Origin: JAVBLG01 sp031553655
GTDB taxonomy: Bacteria; Desulfobacterota; Desulfovibrionia; Desulfovibrionales; Desulfovibrionaceae
Assembly (NCBI GenBank): GCA_031553655.1
Contig: JAVBLG010000075.1
Coordinates: forward strand, 29,223 to 93,222
Direction of reading: 5' to 3'
DNA length: 64,000 bases
In this document: one piece after another, positions 41,701-49,364 of the stretch
Layout: every line of letters starts with the position of its first letter
Position numbering within the stretch: the first letter of the stretch is position 1
Notes under the pieces: generated by a model
What the model was told of the DNA's origin: nothing
The model's database searches: none
What the model saw: the letters and a program-made list of their open reading frames with translations, nothing else
Position numbers and translations under genes: made by a program

Positions 41701-41757
41701 GCTTCCGAAACACTTGCTCATATTAAAAGCGTACTTTCAAGGAGACAGGAGTCATAA
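38731..41757 (+). CDS. Hybrid sensor histidine kinase (PAS-PAS-PAS-HisKA-HATPase-REC-Hpt)
   Basis: A 1008-residue cytoplasmic hybrid kinase with no membrane segment. Three PAS domains (about residues 25-140, 150-265 and 270-390) precede the HisKA box SFIANMSHEIRTPLNGVIGF with His at 419. The HATPase part carries LLNLLANAIKFTHKG, DSGIGMSEQQLSQIF and GGTGLGVTIAKNMIELMGG. The receiver domain has VCEDNELNQ and LILMDIHMPVLDG; the C-terminal Hpt has RIVHTLKSTASSIGAL. I start at the ATG preceded by AAAGGA; a GTG six bases earlier is possible. Wobble positions are visibly more AT-rich than in flanking genes, suggesting acquisition from another lineage. It lies four bases before a diguanylate-cyclase regulator, its likely partner. 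Confidence 0.92.
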   Translation: MCAAQNTTSDTNEINQTDKLQPADRAFENTKRMSALFDSDDIGIVIKDENNVILGWNLGSKNILGYSEDEIVGKYSNVITTGESIADLDKVYANLRKGKTCPNIYANLRAKSGKIIHARNSYVPTFDNGRFTGMIIIFRDVTAEMHAKEKLHDLAAIFSVPGTGIMLKDKNDVITDWNIGAYNILGYSVEEAVGNTPALFATEEFKDEYITINKRVLAGDFKANAEVPRRHKSGRNIVCLASYSPIVDSAGAVVGSTVIFHEITEKKRLERELKELYDNTAAIIRELPAPICVLRKKDKTILEANTALADSFFPNTRQGLIGKSVLPFIIENSALSKRQFVENMDNGVDFTGTIMTDDGKQVEVQIMPRHLMYHGQEALLLHCTDLTSHRQKEKALLDAAVAAKEASDMKSSFIANMSHEIRTPLNGVIGFANLALDDETMSDKTREYISKIKISTDALLSVVGDILDISKIESGRMEVEKTPFSLHDIFTQCESIMGAKAKEKGICLYFYSEPYIKQCLVGDPTKLRQVLLNLLANAIKFTHKGIVKLMSIAEHIDDTHIKVFFEVKDSGIGMSEQQLSQIFQPFVQADSSTTRKYGGTGLGVTIAKNMIELMGGELKVESLIKVGSRFSFELTFEAAEKLTCELDTQNRQIPEKLMRPTFSGEILVCEDNELNQEVITEHLLKVGLNSVVARNGLEGFNLVKQRMLDGKPFDLILMDIHMPVLDGLEATDRIIKSGCETPVVAMTANAMSNDVGIYLSQGLSNYIGKPFAPEELWSCLAQYLTPIAWSPVTVIKRNASASDESGGGSGQIIDKDLGLKRLSYDEALYSRLIYGFLKSNRTTYTEFENALSDGNDRLAARIVHTLKSTASSIGALALMKSASECERMVTDSNITIEAKRKLKADLEAVLGELTRICAAGPTLGALTPAETNPDMDIDAALELVGLLEPLLQVGDLESIALCGKIHGFLSPLGEPVKTLLTQIEDFDFDTASETLAHIKSVLSRRQES

Positions 41758-41761
41758 TAAA

Positions 41762-42682
41762 ATGGATGAGCATGAAAAATTCAGCGTCCTGATCGTCGAT
41801 GACGAAAAATCCAATTTAGATATCCTGAGCAGCCTTTTGTCGGCGGACTACCGTATATATTTGGCAAAATCCGCAGCAAGAGCAATGGAAATCGCAGGGA
41901 AGAAGTCCCCTGATTTAATTTTGCTCGACGTGATTATGCCTGAAGTCAGCGGCTTTGAATTATTGGTTGAACTAAAAGAATCGGATATTACAAGACAAAT
42001 TCCCGTGATTTTTATTACTGGCCAATCAAATGAGGATGATCAGGAAAAAGGCTTTTTGCTCGGAGCGGTAGACTACATTACAAAGCCATTTATCAATTCC
42101 ATCGTAAAGGCAAGGGTAGCCACGCATTTGCAAATTGTCAAACAAATGCGCGCAATACAAAAGCTGGGCATGACCGACCCACTGACAGACCTGCCAAACC
42201 GGCGGAATTTCGAATATCATATAAATATTACATGGGAGATGTCCGTTCGCGACAAACTTCCGTTGAGCTGCATAAGCATTGATGTTGACAACTTTAAAAA
42301 ATACAATGATACCTACGGGCATCCGCAGGGCGACGCTTTGCTCAAAGGAGTTTCCGACATATTCACCAAAGCTGTAAGGAGGAAGATCGATTTGGTTGCG
42401 CGAATCGGCGGCGAGGAGTTTGCCGTCATATTACCGAACACCAATTTTGAAGCGGCTTTGGCCATGGCCGAAACCATACGCTCCAATGTCGAGAGCGCAC
42501 AATTTCCTTTATCGGATGGCACAACCCCCACAAAGGTAACGATAAGCCTGGGGGTCGCATCTATTATCCCCACCAATAATGATACAATATCGGAACTGAT
42601 ATCTAAATCCGACAGCGCACTTTATGCCGCAAAAGAAAGCGGCAGGAATCGGGTATGTGGAACAAATCTTCAAAAAATTTAA
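41762..42682 (+). CDS. Response regulator with GGDEF diguanylate cyclase
   Basis: A 306-residue two-domain protein. The receiver domain has VDDEK at the start, phospho-acceptor Asp56 in LILLDVIMPEVSG and Lys in YITKPF. The C-terminal cyclase has DPLTDLPNRRNF, DVDNFKKYNDTYGHPQGD and the active-site RIGGEEF. An inhibitory I-site RxxD (RKID) lies five residues before it, so product inhibition by c-di-GMP is expected. It forms a unit with the hybrid kinase, which probably phosphorylates it. The ATG at 41762 is four bases after the kinase stop. Confidence 0.92.
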   Translation: MDEHEKFSVLIVDDEKSNLDILSSLLSADYRIYLAKSAARAMEIAGKKSPDLILLDVIMPEVSGFELLVELKESDITRQIPVIFITGQSNEDDQEKGFLLGAVDYITKPFINSIVKARVATHLQIVKQMRAIQKLGMTDPLTDLPNRRNFEYHINITWEMSVRDKLPLSCISIDVDNFKKYNDTYGHPQGDALLKGVSDIFTKAVRRKIDLVARIGGEEFAVILPNTNFEAALAMAETIRSNVESAQFPLSDGTTPTKVTISLGVASIIPTNNDTISELISKSDSALYAAKESGRNRVCGTNLQKI

Positions 42683-42720
42683 ATTTTATCCTGATCAGGA
42701 ATTTTATCATTTGAAAAAAA

Positions 42721-43581
42721 TCAATCAAAAAAACCCGAAATCGTGTTTCCCTCCAGAATAGCCGTCCCCGTAAAGCCGCGCCGGGCCAGAACCTCAAGAG
42801 CCATGTGTCTTTGTCTCGGCGCAAGTTCAGGGCATTGCAGCAACGGTTCAGGCGTGAGCCGCAAACGAAAATTGTCAATTCCCAATGTCACCTGTAGCTC
42901 CGCTTCAACATCGGCCAGCCGCCGCAAAATCTCCGCATTCGGGTTCATGCCGTAAGCCAGGCGCGTAAGTAGACACGGCCGCGAAGCCTGCTGCGGATTT
43001 TCCATACCGGCAAGTTGCGCCATGCGCCGAATGGCGGCCTTGCTCAAGCCAGCCCCGGCCAGGGGCGACAGCACCCCATCTTCACGCAGGGCAACCATTC
43101 CGGGTCGGTAGGCCAGCAAATCATCGGCATTGGAGCCGTCGCAAAGGGTGCGCCCGCCGTAAACGCCAACCTTCAGGTTGATTTTGCGAGGCCGCGTGCC
43201 CGCAACAGCCGCAAATGCCTGTTCTGTCGCTTCACAGTCGTTCAGCGCCTCCGCCATGGCCGCTATCAGCGCCTTCTTGCAAAAATAGCAGCGCTCCTTA
43301 CCGTTGTCGGCCACTCCGGGCAGGGCCAGCGGATCAAACTCGATTTTCAGAAGCGGCAAGCCCACCCTTTGGGCAAAGTCAAGCGCATAGGCTGTTTCCG
43401 CTGCCGGAATGTGCGGCCCAAAGGCGTGTAGGGCCACCACGTCCAATCCGGCACGCAAGGCGCAAAAGGCCAGAGCGCGGCTGTCTACCCCGCCGGAAAA
43501 AGCTATGGCCAGAGGCTTGCCGTAAGCGGACAGAACAGCTCTTAACGCTCCTTCTTCCGCACAACAAGTTTTAATAATCAT
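42721..43581 (-). CDS. larE: LarE-type sulfur transferase (nickel-pincer cofactor synthesis)
   Basis: A 286-residue PP-loop ATP-pyrophosphatase. The PP-loop is AIAFSGGVDSRALAFCA, and ERCYFCKKALI carries a Cys pair. The block ASRPCLLTRLAYG has the Cys that in LarE from Lactobacillus is sacrificed to supply sulfur. LarE makes the nickel-pincer nucleotide with LarB and LarC for lactate racemase (LarA) and related enzymes; those genes are not in this window. It follows hisF by 13 bases in the same direction. I start at MIIKTCCAE; a longer frame would overlap hisF. Confidence 0.85.
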   Translation of the reverse strand: MIIKTCCAEEGALRAVLSAYGKPLAIAFSGGVDSRALAFCALRAGLDVVALHAFGPHIPAAETAYALDFAQRVGLPLLKIEFDPLALPGVADNGKERCYFCKKALIAAMAEALNDCEATEQAFAAVAGTRPRKINLKVGVYGGRTLCDGSNADDLLAYRPGMVALREDGVLSPLAGAGLSKAAIRRMAQLAGMENPQQASRPCLLTRLAYGMNPNAEILRRLADVEAELQVTLGIDNFRLRLTPEPLLQCPELAPRQRHMALEVLARRGFTGTAILEGNTISGFFD

Positions 43582-43594
43582 AATCAAGCCTGCC

Positions 43595-44371
43595 TTAAAA
43601 CAATCGCACCACCGATCCCAACTCCGCCATACGTTCCTTGCATTGTCTGATGGTATAGGCGCCATAATGCACAATGGAAGCGATCAGCGCGGCCGAAGCT
43701 TTGCCCTGACTCACGGCCTCATGCATGTGATCCGGGTTTCCGGCCCCGCCCGAGGCAATCACCGGAATTTTCACCGCCTCGCTGATCATCCTGGTCAAAT
43801 TCAATTCATAGCCGTCCTTGGTGCCGTCGGCGTCAATGGAATTGACACAAAGCTCGCCCGCACCCAGCTCTTCACATTTCACGGCCCAGGCCAGGGCATC
43901 CAGTCCGGTGTAAACGCGCCCGCCATGCACCACTATTTCATAACCACACGGCACGGCCTCGCTCACCGCCACTTTTTTCACGTCCATGCCCACCACAATA
44001 GCCTGGGAACCAAAGGCTTCCGCTCCTTGGCTGATTAGCATTGGACTTTTCACAGCAGCGGAATTGATGGATATTTTTTCCGCTCCGGCCAGCAGCACAG
44101 CCCGCATGTCCGCCACCGAGCCTATGCCCCCGCCAACGCAAAAGGGAATGAAAATGGTTTCGGCCACCCTGGTAACTACGTCCAGAAAAATGCCGCGCTG
44201 CTCGTGCGAAGCGGTAATATCGTAAAAAACGATTTCGTCAGCCCCTTCTTCATAATAGCGCCGGGCCGACTCCACGGGATCGCCAATATCCACATTTCCT
44301 TGAAATTTTATGCCTTTGGTCAACTTGCCGGCCCGTACGTCCAGGCAGGGAATTACTCTTTTGCTAAGCAT
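43595..44371 (-). CDS. hisF: Imidazole glycerol phosphate synthase cyclase subunit
   Basis: A 258-residue TIM barrel. It begins MLSKRVIPCLDVRAGKLTKG with the catalytic Asp in CLDV, has the second phosphate/catalytic region CVNSIDADGTKDGY and the phosphate-binding ASGGAGNPDHM. With HisH it converts PRFAR and ammonia into IGP and AICAR, fifth step of histidine synthesis. The start has GGAGG seven bases upstream and overlaps the hisH stop by eight bases. No other his genes are nearby, which is common where his genes are dispersed. Confidence 0.94.
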   Translation of the reverse strand: MLSKRVIPCLDVRAGKLTKGIKFQGNVDIGDPVESARRYYEEGADEIVFYDITASHEQRGIFLDVVTRVAETIFIPFCVGGGIGSVADMRAVLLAGAEKISINSAAVKSPMLISQGAEAFGSQAIVVGMDVKKVAVSEAVPCGYEIVVHGGRVYTGLDALAWAVKCEELGAGELCVNSIDADGTKDGYELNLTRMISEAVKIPVIASGGAGNPDHMHEAVSQGKASAALIASIVHYGAYTIRQCKERMAELGSVVRLF

Positions 44372-45002
44372 TGGACTTCCTCCGGCAGAATTCATAAAAA
44401 TTGCTCAAAAGCTTCAAACCTGGAGCACCGCTTTTTTCCGGATGGAACTGCACGCCCCACAACCCGTCGCGGCCATATACGGAGCAGAACTCCATGCCGT
44501 ATTGCGTGGTGGCTATAACCAAATCCGACGACGGTTCCACATAGTAGCCGTGCACGAAATAAAATTGCGCCTCGGGAGAGATGCCCTCAAGCAATGCGCT
44601 ATCCCGCTTCCGCTGAAGAGTGTTCCAGCCCATATGCGGAATGCGGATGTGTTCCCCGCTTTCATCACGTAAATCCGGGTTGAAGCGTTTGCAGCTTCCG
44701 GCGGCCAAGCCCAGAGTTCTGGTGTCATTTTCTTCGCTGTATTCCAGAAATATCTGGCAGCCCAGGCAAACTCCGATTATCGGCTTGCCCTCGGCCACAG
44801 CCCTTTCCAAAATGGGCACAAGGCCAAAAGAGGCGATGCGTCCCATGGCCTGCCCAGCCGCGCCCACCCCTGGAAAAATGATGCCCTCAGCCACCCCGGC
44901 CGCCTCCGGGTCGGAAGTAATCGCCGAAGGTATGCCCAAGTGCTCCAATGCACGGCGCACGCTGGTCTGATTGCCTGCGTCATAATCCAAAATAGCTAAC
45001 AT
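44364..45002 (-). CDS. hisH: Imidazole glycerol phosphate synthase glutaminase subunit
   Basis: A 212-residue class I glutamine amidotransferase. The nucleophile is in IIGVCLGCQIFLEYSEE (usually GICLGMQ), and the His/Glu pair is in WGVQFHPEKSG. Its N-terminal ILDYDAGNQTSVRRALE and IPHMGWNTL are HisH-specific. It supplies ammonia to HisF through the dimer. It is the first gene of the hisH-hisF-larE run; a family C hairpin lies 31 bases upstream of its start. Confidence 0.94.
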   Translation of the reverse strand: MLAILDYDAGNQTSVRRALEHLGIPSAITSDPEAAGVAEGIIFPGVGAAGQAMGRIASFGLVPILERAVAEGKPIIGVCLGCQIFLEYSEENDTRTLGLAAGSCKRFNPDLRDESGEHIRIPHMGWNTLQRKRDSALLEGISPEAQFYFVHGYYVEPSSDLVIATTQYGMEFCSVYGRDGLWGVQFHPEKSGAPGLKLLSNFYEFCRRKSNA

Positions 45003-45033
45003 GGTTGTCCCTTTATTAAAATGGATTGAGATA

Positions 45034-45112
45034 TTGGGGGAAGAGGAAAAAACTTTTTGAAAAAAGTTTTTTCCTCTTCCCCCAAACCCCCATCTCCTTT
45101 TTCAAAAACTTT
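45034..45112. repeat. Family C hairpin element, copy 2
   Basis: A 24-base perfect inverted repeat (45034-45057 with 45062-45085, starting TTGGGGGAAGAGG) with a four-base loop. It is flanked on the right by ACCCCCATCTCC and CTTTTTCAAAAACTTTC. In reverse complement it aligns over its whole length with the element at 27816-27896. It lies between hisH and the esterase gene. Confidence 0.85.
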
Positions 45113-45179
45113 CAGTTGCGCATCGATATGTCGTAACTTGGCGTTTCCTGCGATGGTTGAACCGTTCTGGACGGGAGCG

Positions 45180-45920
45180 TCATTCAAAAATACGTTGAAC
45201 AAAGGCTGTAACCTCTGTTGCCACATAGTCTCTGGTTTCCTGATGTGTTACAATAAGATGCCGCCCCGCCGATCTGTTTTTGATGCGGCTGAGCCGCACG
45301 GTCACATCGCTCGATGAACAGTTTTCGGCTATGTGCCAGGTGTTCCACTTGTTGCAGGTTCGATCATTGTAATCCTGCATAAGCAACAGGGGGCAACTGA
45401 CCTTGGGCAAATCTTTTTCCAACTTGCGGGTATTGCGGTCCAAATCCAGCAACTGCGGAGGAAACACCGTGTTGTGTCCGCGCCAGGGCGCAATTTCCCG
45501 CGCCTTGGGGTTGCTCTCGGGCGGCTCGACTTTTTCCAACACACGTCCGAATATGGACAGGAAAAAAAGCCGCCAATCCGCCATGAAAAAAGGATACAGA
45601 TTGGCCAGACGCAAGGGCGAAGCCAGAACCGCGATCCCGTTCGGATTGTGCCGCGCCGCCAGCCATAGAGCCAACAGACCTCCCAGCGAAAAACCGGCTA
45701 TAGCGGTTTTGCCCGCGGCGGCCAGCTCAAGGTATTCGCGTTCCACATGTTCCGTAAAATGCGCAAAACGCGCCCGTCCATATTCTTCAACATTGCCGCC
45801 GTGCCCGGGCAGGAGAACAAGACGCGGCGCAATGCCCGACTTTTCAAGAGTTTCAGCCAGACGCTCCATTTCAAACGGTTGCCCGCCCAGGCCATGAATA
45901 AGTAAACAGGATTTTTGCAT
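45180..45920 (-). CDS. Alpha/beta hydrolase, Est30-like carboxylesterase
   Basis: A 246-residue hydrolase. An oxyanion-hole motif LLIHGLGGQPFEM opens the protein. The nucleophile elbow is GFSLGGL, the acid residue probably lies in MQDYNDRTC, and the His in IVTHQETRDY. The layout matches monoglyceride lipase/thermophilic esterase Est30-like enzymes. There is no signal peptide, so it is cytosolic. The natural substrate is unknown. I start at MQKSCLL because the upstream TTG start has no ribosome site, although the ATG has only a weak one too. Confidence 0.8.
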   Translation of the reverse strand: MQKSCLLIHGLGGQPFEMERLAETLEKSGIAPRLVLLPGHGGNVEEYGRARFAHFTEHVEREYLELAAAGKTAIAGFSLGGLLALWLAARHNPNGIAVLASPLRLANLYPFFMADWRLFFLSIFGRVLEKVEPPESNPKAREIAPWRGHNTVFPPQLLDLDRNTRKLEKDLPKVSCPLLLMQDYNDRTCNKWNTWHIAENCSSSDVTVRLSRIKNRSAGRHLIVTHQETRDYVATEVTAFVQRIFE

Positions 45921-46000
45921 TCGGATCAATTTGGGGTTGTTTTTCTGATTATATCATGTAACAGAGCTTCGCGCTCGCGCTCGCGGACGCTGTCGTACTG

Positions 46001-47575
46001 CTAGGAACTATAATTGGTATTAATCTTGAAAAGATTGGCCCAGGAACTCATAAGCTGACTCCGGTCGGTCCAGGCCGCGGTTCCGGAGCGTTTCATATGC
46101 CTTACCCGCAAATGCCCCTGATAAAAAGGCAGACCGTTTTTAAGGGCATGGCGTATGTCGTGCTCCAGATCGTCGTACTGGCTGGGGGAAAAACGCAGGT
46201 CAAAGTGCCCCGCTTCATCCAGAGCCGCGCGCCGGAAAAGATGGCAGCATCCGGTTACCGAAACACAAGGCCGGGCATAGGAAAATTGGCCGAAATCAAG
46301 CACTTGGTGATGCAGCCCACTGAGTTCAAAATTTCTGATATGTCCCGGTTCCAGCCCGTTTTGCCCACCTTGCATAGAGCCGCGCTGCGCACCTTTTTCC
46401 AGATGCAGATCCGCGCACTGAATAAACATGGGTGTAGCGTAATCCACCACCCGGCAACCGTAAACCGGATGATCGGGATTGGACAGCATGGTCCGGCCCA
46501 AAAGCCCCAACCAGTCGGGCGGAACCAGGGCGTCGTCGTCCAGAAAGGCCACCCAGTCGCAAGCTTTGGTTTCGGGCAGAGTCAGCAGCCAGTTGCGGGC
46601 GGCCGGAGCGCCGATGTTACAGGGCATGGCTAGGCGCTGGAAGCGCTCGCCAAAAACTGCGGCGTACTTTTCGAGCACCGCTGGGGTGGCGTCGGACGAG
46701 CCGTTGTCGAGCACAATGACGGCGGCATCGCCAAGGTTGGATTCCGCTATACAGGAAAGCGTGAGATCCAGAGGCTCGGCCTTATTCCAGGTATATAAAA
46801 GCACCGCGCCACGGCCTTCGGGCAAAACTCCCGGACGATCCAGGCCGCCAAGAGCGTCGCTGCGTCGCAGAATCAGGTTGGTGTGCCAGGGCCGCTCGGC
46901 CAGCACGGCCTCCCATTCTTCCATGGCCTTGTCCATATCGCCCAGGCGGGCACAGACTTCGGCCAGGCGCTCGCGCCACAAAAGCACGGGCAGAGCGGAA
47001 GCGGCGCGGGCGTACAGATCCATAGCCTGCCGCCATTCTCCGGCTGAGAAGAAAACGTCGGCTCGCATAGCATCGGCCATGGGTTTGGGAAGATTGTTGA
47101 ATAAATCAATCCAGCCCAGCATCCATTCGGTTTTGCCATTGGTAAATCCCGTAAGCATCGCGATCCGCAACCAGAAAAGATTGCCGGGATCCTTGCGACG
47201 CATTTGTTTGAGATATTTTGATAATTCTTCAAAATCGCGTTGCGCCAGGCGGAGGTTCAATTCGGAAGAATCTTCCGGCGGCCGCGAAGACATGGCCACA
47301 ATACGGGCTACCTTATAGCAGGAAACAGGCAAAAAAGGACGCGACTCGTGCATGGACGCCATCTGCCCGACAAAAGAGCCGTCAAGCATGTCGCACTCAA
47401 GGGCGGCCCTGGCCATCTCCAGGCCAACGGCGCCAAATCCGCTCTTGGTGCGCTGCTCCATAGTGCCGAGCTTCATCGCCGTTTCAGCCAAACCTATAAG
47501 ATGTTCCTTTCCAACGCTGCCGTTAAGCAGGGGAACAGCCAGTTCGTGTGGAAGATCGGACCAGGAAAATTGCAT
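46001..47575 (-). CDS. Family 2 glycosyltransferase with N-terminal helical domain, copy 1
   Basis: A 524-residue protein with two parts. The first 250 residues are helical and TPR-like (AGEWRQAMDLYARAASALPV, RLGDMDKAMEEWEAVLAERP). The rest is a GT-A fold family 2 transferase: VLLYTWNKAEPLDLTLSCI, IVLDNGSSDATPAVL, NIGAPAARNWLL and the divalent-metal motif FLDDDALVPPDW. It is paralogous to the divergent gene at 47675: both share NIGAPxARNWLL, the FLDDDxL block, CxSVxGCCH and a YDDLE/FDDLE end. GAGG lies five bases before the ATG. It probably builds a surface or flagellar glycan in the cytoplasm; acceptor unknown. Confidence 0.85.
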   Translation of the reverse strand: MQFSWSDLPHELAVPLLNGSVGKEHLIGLAETAMKLGTMEQRTKSGFGAVGLEMARAALECDMLDGSFVGQMASMHESRPFLPVSCYKVARIVAMSSRPPEDSSELNLRLAQRDFEELSKYLKQMRRKDPGNLFWLRIAMLTGFTNGKTEWMLGWIDLFNNLPKPMADAMRADVFFSAGEWRQAMDLYARAASALPVLLWRERLAEVCARLGDMDKAMEEWEAVLAERPWHTNLILRRSDALGGLDRPGVLPEGRGAVLLYTWNKAEPLDLTLSCIAESNLGDAAVIVLDNGSSDATPAVLEKYAAVFGERFQRLAMPCNIGAPAARNWLLTLPETKACDWVAFLDDDALVPPDWLGLLGRTMLSNPDHPVYGCRVVDYATPMFIQCADLHLEKGAQRGSMQGGQNGLEPGHIRNFELSGLHHQVLDFGQFSYARPCVSVTGCCHLFRRAALDEAGHFDLRFSPSQYDDLEHDIRHALKNGLPFYQGHLRVRHMKRSGTAAWTDRSQLMSSWANLFKINTNYSS

Positions 47576-47674
47576 TGTTACCTCATGGCGTTTTATTCTC
47601 ACTCGTTATACAATGGGAAAAGCGAACCCGCAATAGATTGACCATTTCAACAAAACATACTGAAATTTTACACC

Positions 47675-49315
47675 ATGCTCGATCCAAGACGAACAGCGGA
47701 AGAACTCGTAAATCTTTGCGCCACAGTGCCTGGTTTTGAATGGGGAGCCATTGGCGCGCATAATGCTCTGCGTTTGGCCGGAACGGCCCTGACCAATGCG
47801 GGCACGGCCTCTTTCGGCTTCAAACTGGCTTTTTTCGCCTTGGCCGACCACCCGCTCGACTCGGAACTCATAAAACTGTGCGCGGCTCTGGGCCGAAACA
47901 ATGCGCCCCCCTTGGCGCGATTTGCGCAAGCTCTGCTGAAATTTTGCGCTACCTCGGACAAAACGCTTCCATCCTTGTCCGGGAACGATTTTACGGAACT
48001 ACGCAAGGAAATTGTCCCGGAACTGCGGGGGGAAAGCGCCATTTTCCGCCTGGGGCAGACTTTTGAATGGTGCGTGAACCACGATCCGGATGGGGAATGC
48101 CTGGAAGAGGTTATGCGGATCATGCCCCCGCTGCTTGAAGAGGATGCGGATCAAACTTTACGCGCCAGATTGCGGGCTGGTTTCGCCCTGGCTCGCCGCG
48201 AACCAGATGAAGCCCTGCGTTTGCTCGATTCCGCCCCCATGCCCGGCTTTGAAAACTGGTTGAACTTGCGCCGGGCCGACTGTCTGGCCCGACTGGAACG
48301 CCTGAACGAAGCCGCCGGGCTTTTATGGCCGTTGTGGCAGTCCATGCCCACGCACCCCAATCTTATACTGGCCTTGCACAATCTGCATTTTGGCGCGCCA
48401 TTGCGCGAATTGCCGAAAGAAATGCCTCTGCCGCCCATTCTGCTTTATTCCTGGAACAAACGTGACATTCTGGCCGATACCCTGCGTTCGCTGCTGAACA
48501 CCGAAGCAGCCGGAGCCCCGGTTTTTGTGCTCGACAACGGCTCCACCGACGGCACGGCCGACATGCTGCAAAACATGGCCGAAAACTTTCAAGGCGGAAT
48601 GCGCATAATTTCGCTGCCGGTGAATATCGGAGCCCCCCCGGCCCGCAACTGGCTGCTGGCCCTGCCCGAACTGCGCGCCTTTGAGCGCGTGGTATTTCTG
48701 GACGACGATCTTGTTCTGCCCAAAGGCTGGCTGGCCGCTCTGCTGGCCGTTGCCCGCGCCAATCCCTCGGCCGGGAATATCGGCTGCGCCATAACCGACC
48801 ATACGCCGCCATATGCGGTGCAGGCGGCAGACTTTTTCTCCCTGCCCCCACAAATGGGCCAGCGCAGTTTTGTAGATCTGGAAGAAAAATTCCTGATTCA
48901 CTGCGCGGCCGCGGGCGGCCGAGAAAATCTGCTGCTGCGCCATGTGCGACCGTGCCTTTCCGTTTCCGGCTGCTGCCATATGATTAAAATGGACGCGCTG
49001 AAAAGTTGCGGCGCCTTCGACATTCGCTTCAACCCCAGTCAGTTCGACGACCTGGAACGAGATCTGCGTCTGGCCCTGCGCAAAATTCCGGTTATGTACA
49101 CCGGCAATTTTCCGGTGCGCCACGTGCAGCATTCAAGCCTGAAGCAGGCCGTAAGCCGAGCCAGGAGTGCCCATATTTTCGGCAATAAAATCAAACTTGA
49201 ATTTCTGTATTCCGAAGGGCAGGCCAGGGAAATGCGCGAATTCACACAAAGTATGGCCCGGCAGGATCTGCTGCGCAAATGCACGCAACTGGCGGGAACA
49301 AACCCTAACCTGTAA
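47675..49315 (+). CDS. Family 2 glycosyltransferase with N-terminal helical domain, copy 2
   Basis: A 546-residue paralogue of the gene at 46001-47575, divergently transcribed with 99 bases between starts. The N-terminal 240 residues are again helical and repeat-like; the transferase part has ILLYSWNKRDILADTLRSLL, VFVLDNGSTDGTADML, NIGAPPARNWLLALP and FLDDDLVLPKGW. Its C-terminal part contains CLSVSGCCHMIKMDA and FNPSQFDDLERDLRLAL. The gene pair likely arose by inverted duplication. It is followed 49 bases on by a third transferase. Confidence 0.85.
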   Translation: MLDPRRTAEELVNLCATVPGFEWGAIGAHNALRLAGTALTNAGTASFGFKLAFFALADHPLDSELIKLCAALGRNNAPPLARFAQALLKFCATSDKTLPSLSGNDFTELRKEIVPELRGESAIFRLGQTFEWCVNHDPDGECLEEVMRIMPPLLEEDADQTLRARLRAGFALARREPDEALRLLDSAPMPGFENWLNLRRADCLARLERLNEAAGLLWPLWQSMPTHPNLILALHNLHFGAPLRELPKEMPLPPILLYSWNKRDILADTLRSLLNTEAAGAPVFVLDNGSTDGTADMLQNMAENFQGGMRIISLPVNIGAPPARNWLLALPELRAFERVVFLDDDLVLPKGWLAALLAVARANPSAGNIGCAITDHTPPYAVQAADFFSLPPQMGQRSFVDLEEKFLIHCAAAGGRENLLLRHVRPCLSVSGCCHMIKMDALKSCGAFDIRFNPSQFDDLERDLRLALRKIPVMYTGNFPVRHVQHSSLKQAVSRARSAHIFGNKIKLEFLYSEGQAREMREFTQSMARQDLLRKCTQLAGTNPNL

Positions 49316-49364
49316 ATCTCCCCGAACGGCGCGGCAAGAAAATGCCGCCTCCGGAGCGCGCCAA

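Noticed and set aside
42689..42700. Palindrome TCCTGATCAGGA between the cyclase and larE
   Set aside because: Only a six-base arm without loop or T-run; too short to call a terminator or operator.
42721..45002. larE-hisF-hisH as a legionaminic/pseudaminic-type amidotransferase set (WbpG with HisF2/HisH2)
   Set aside because: The PP-loop protein has LarE length and the LarE Cys block, and HisF/HisH show normal housekeeping motifs.
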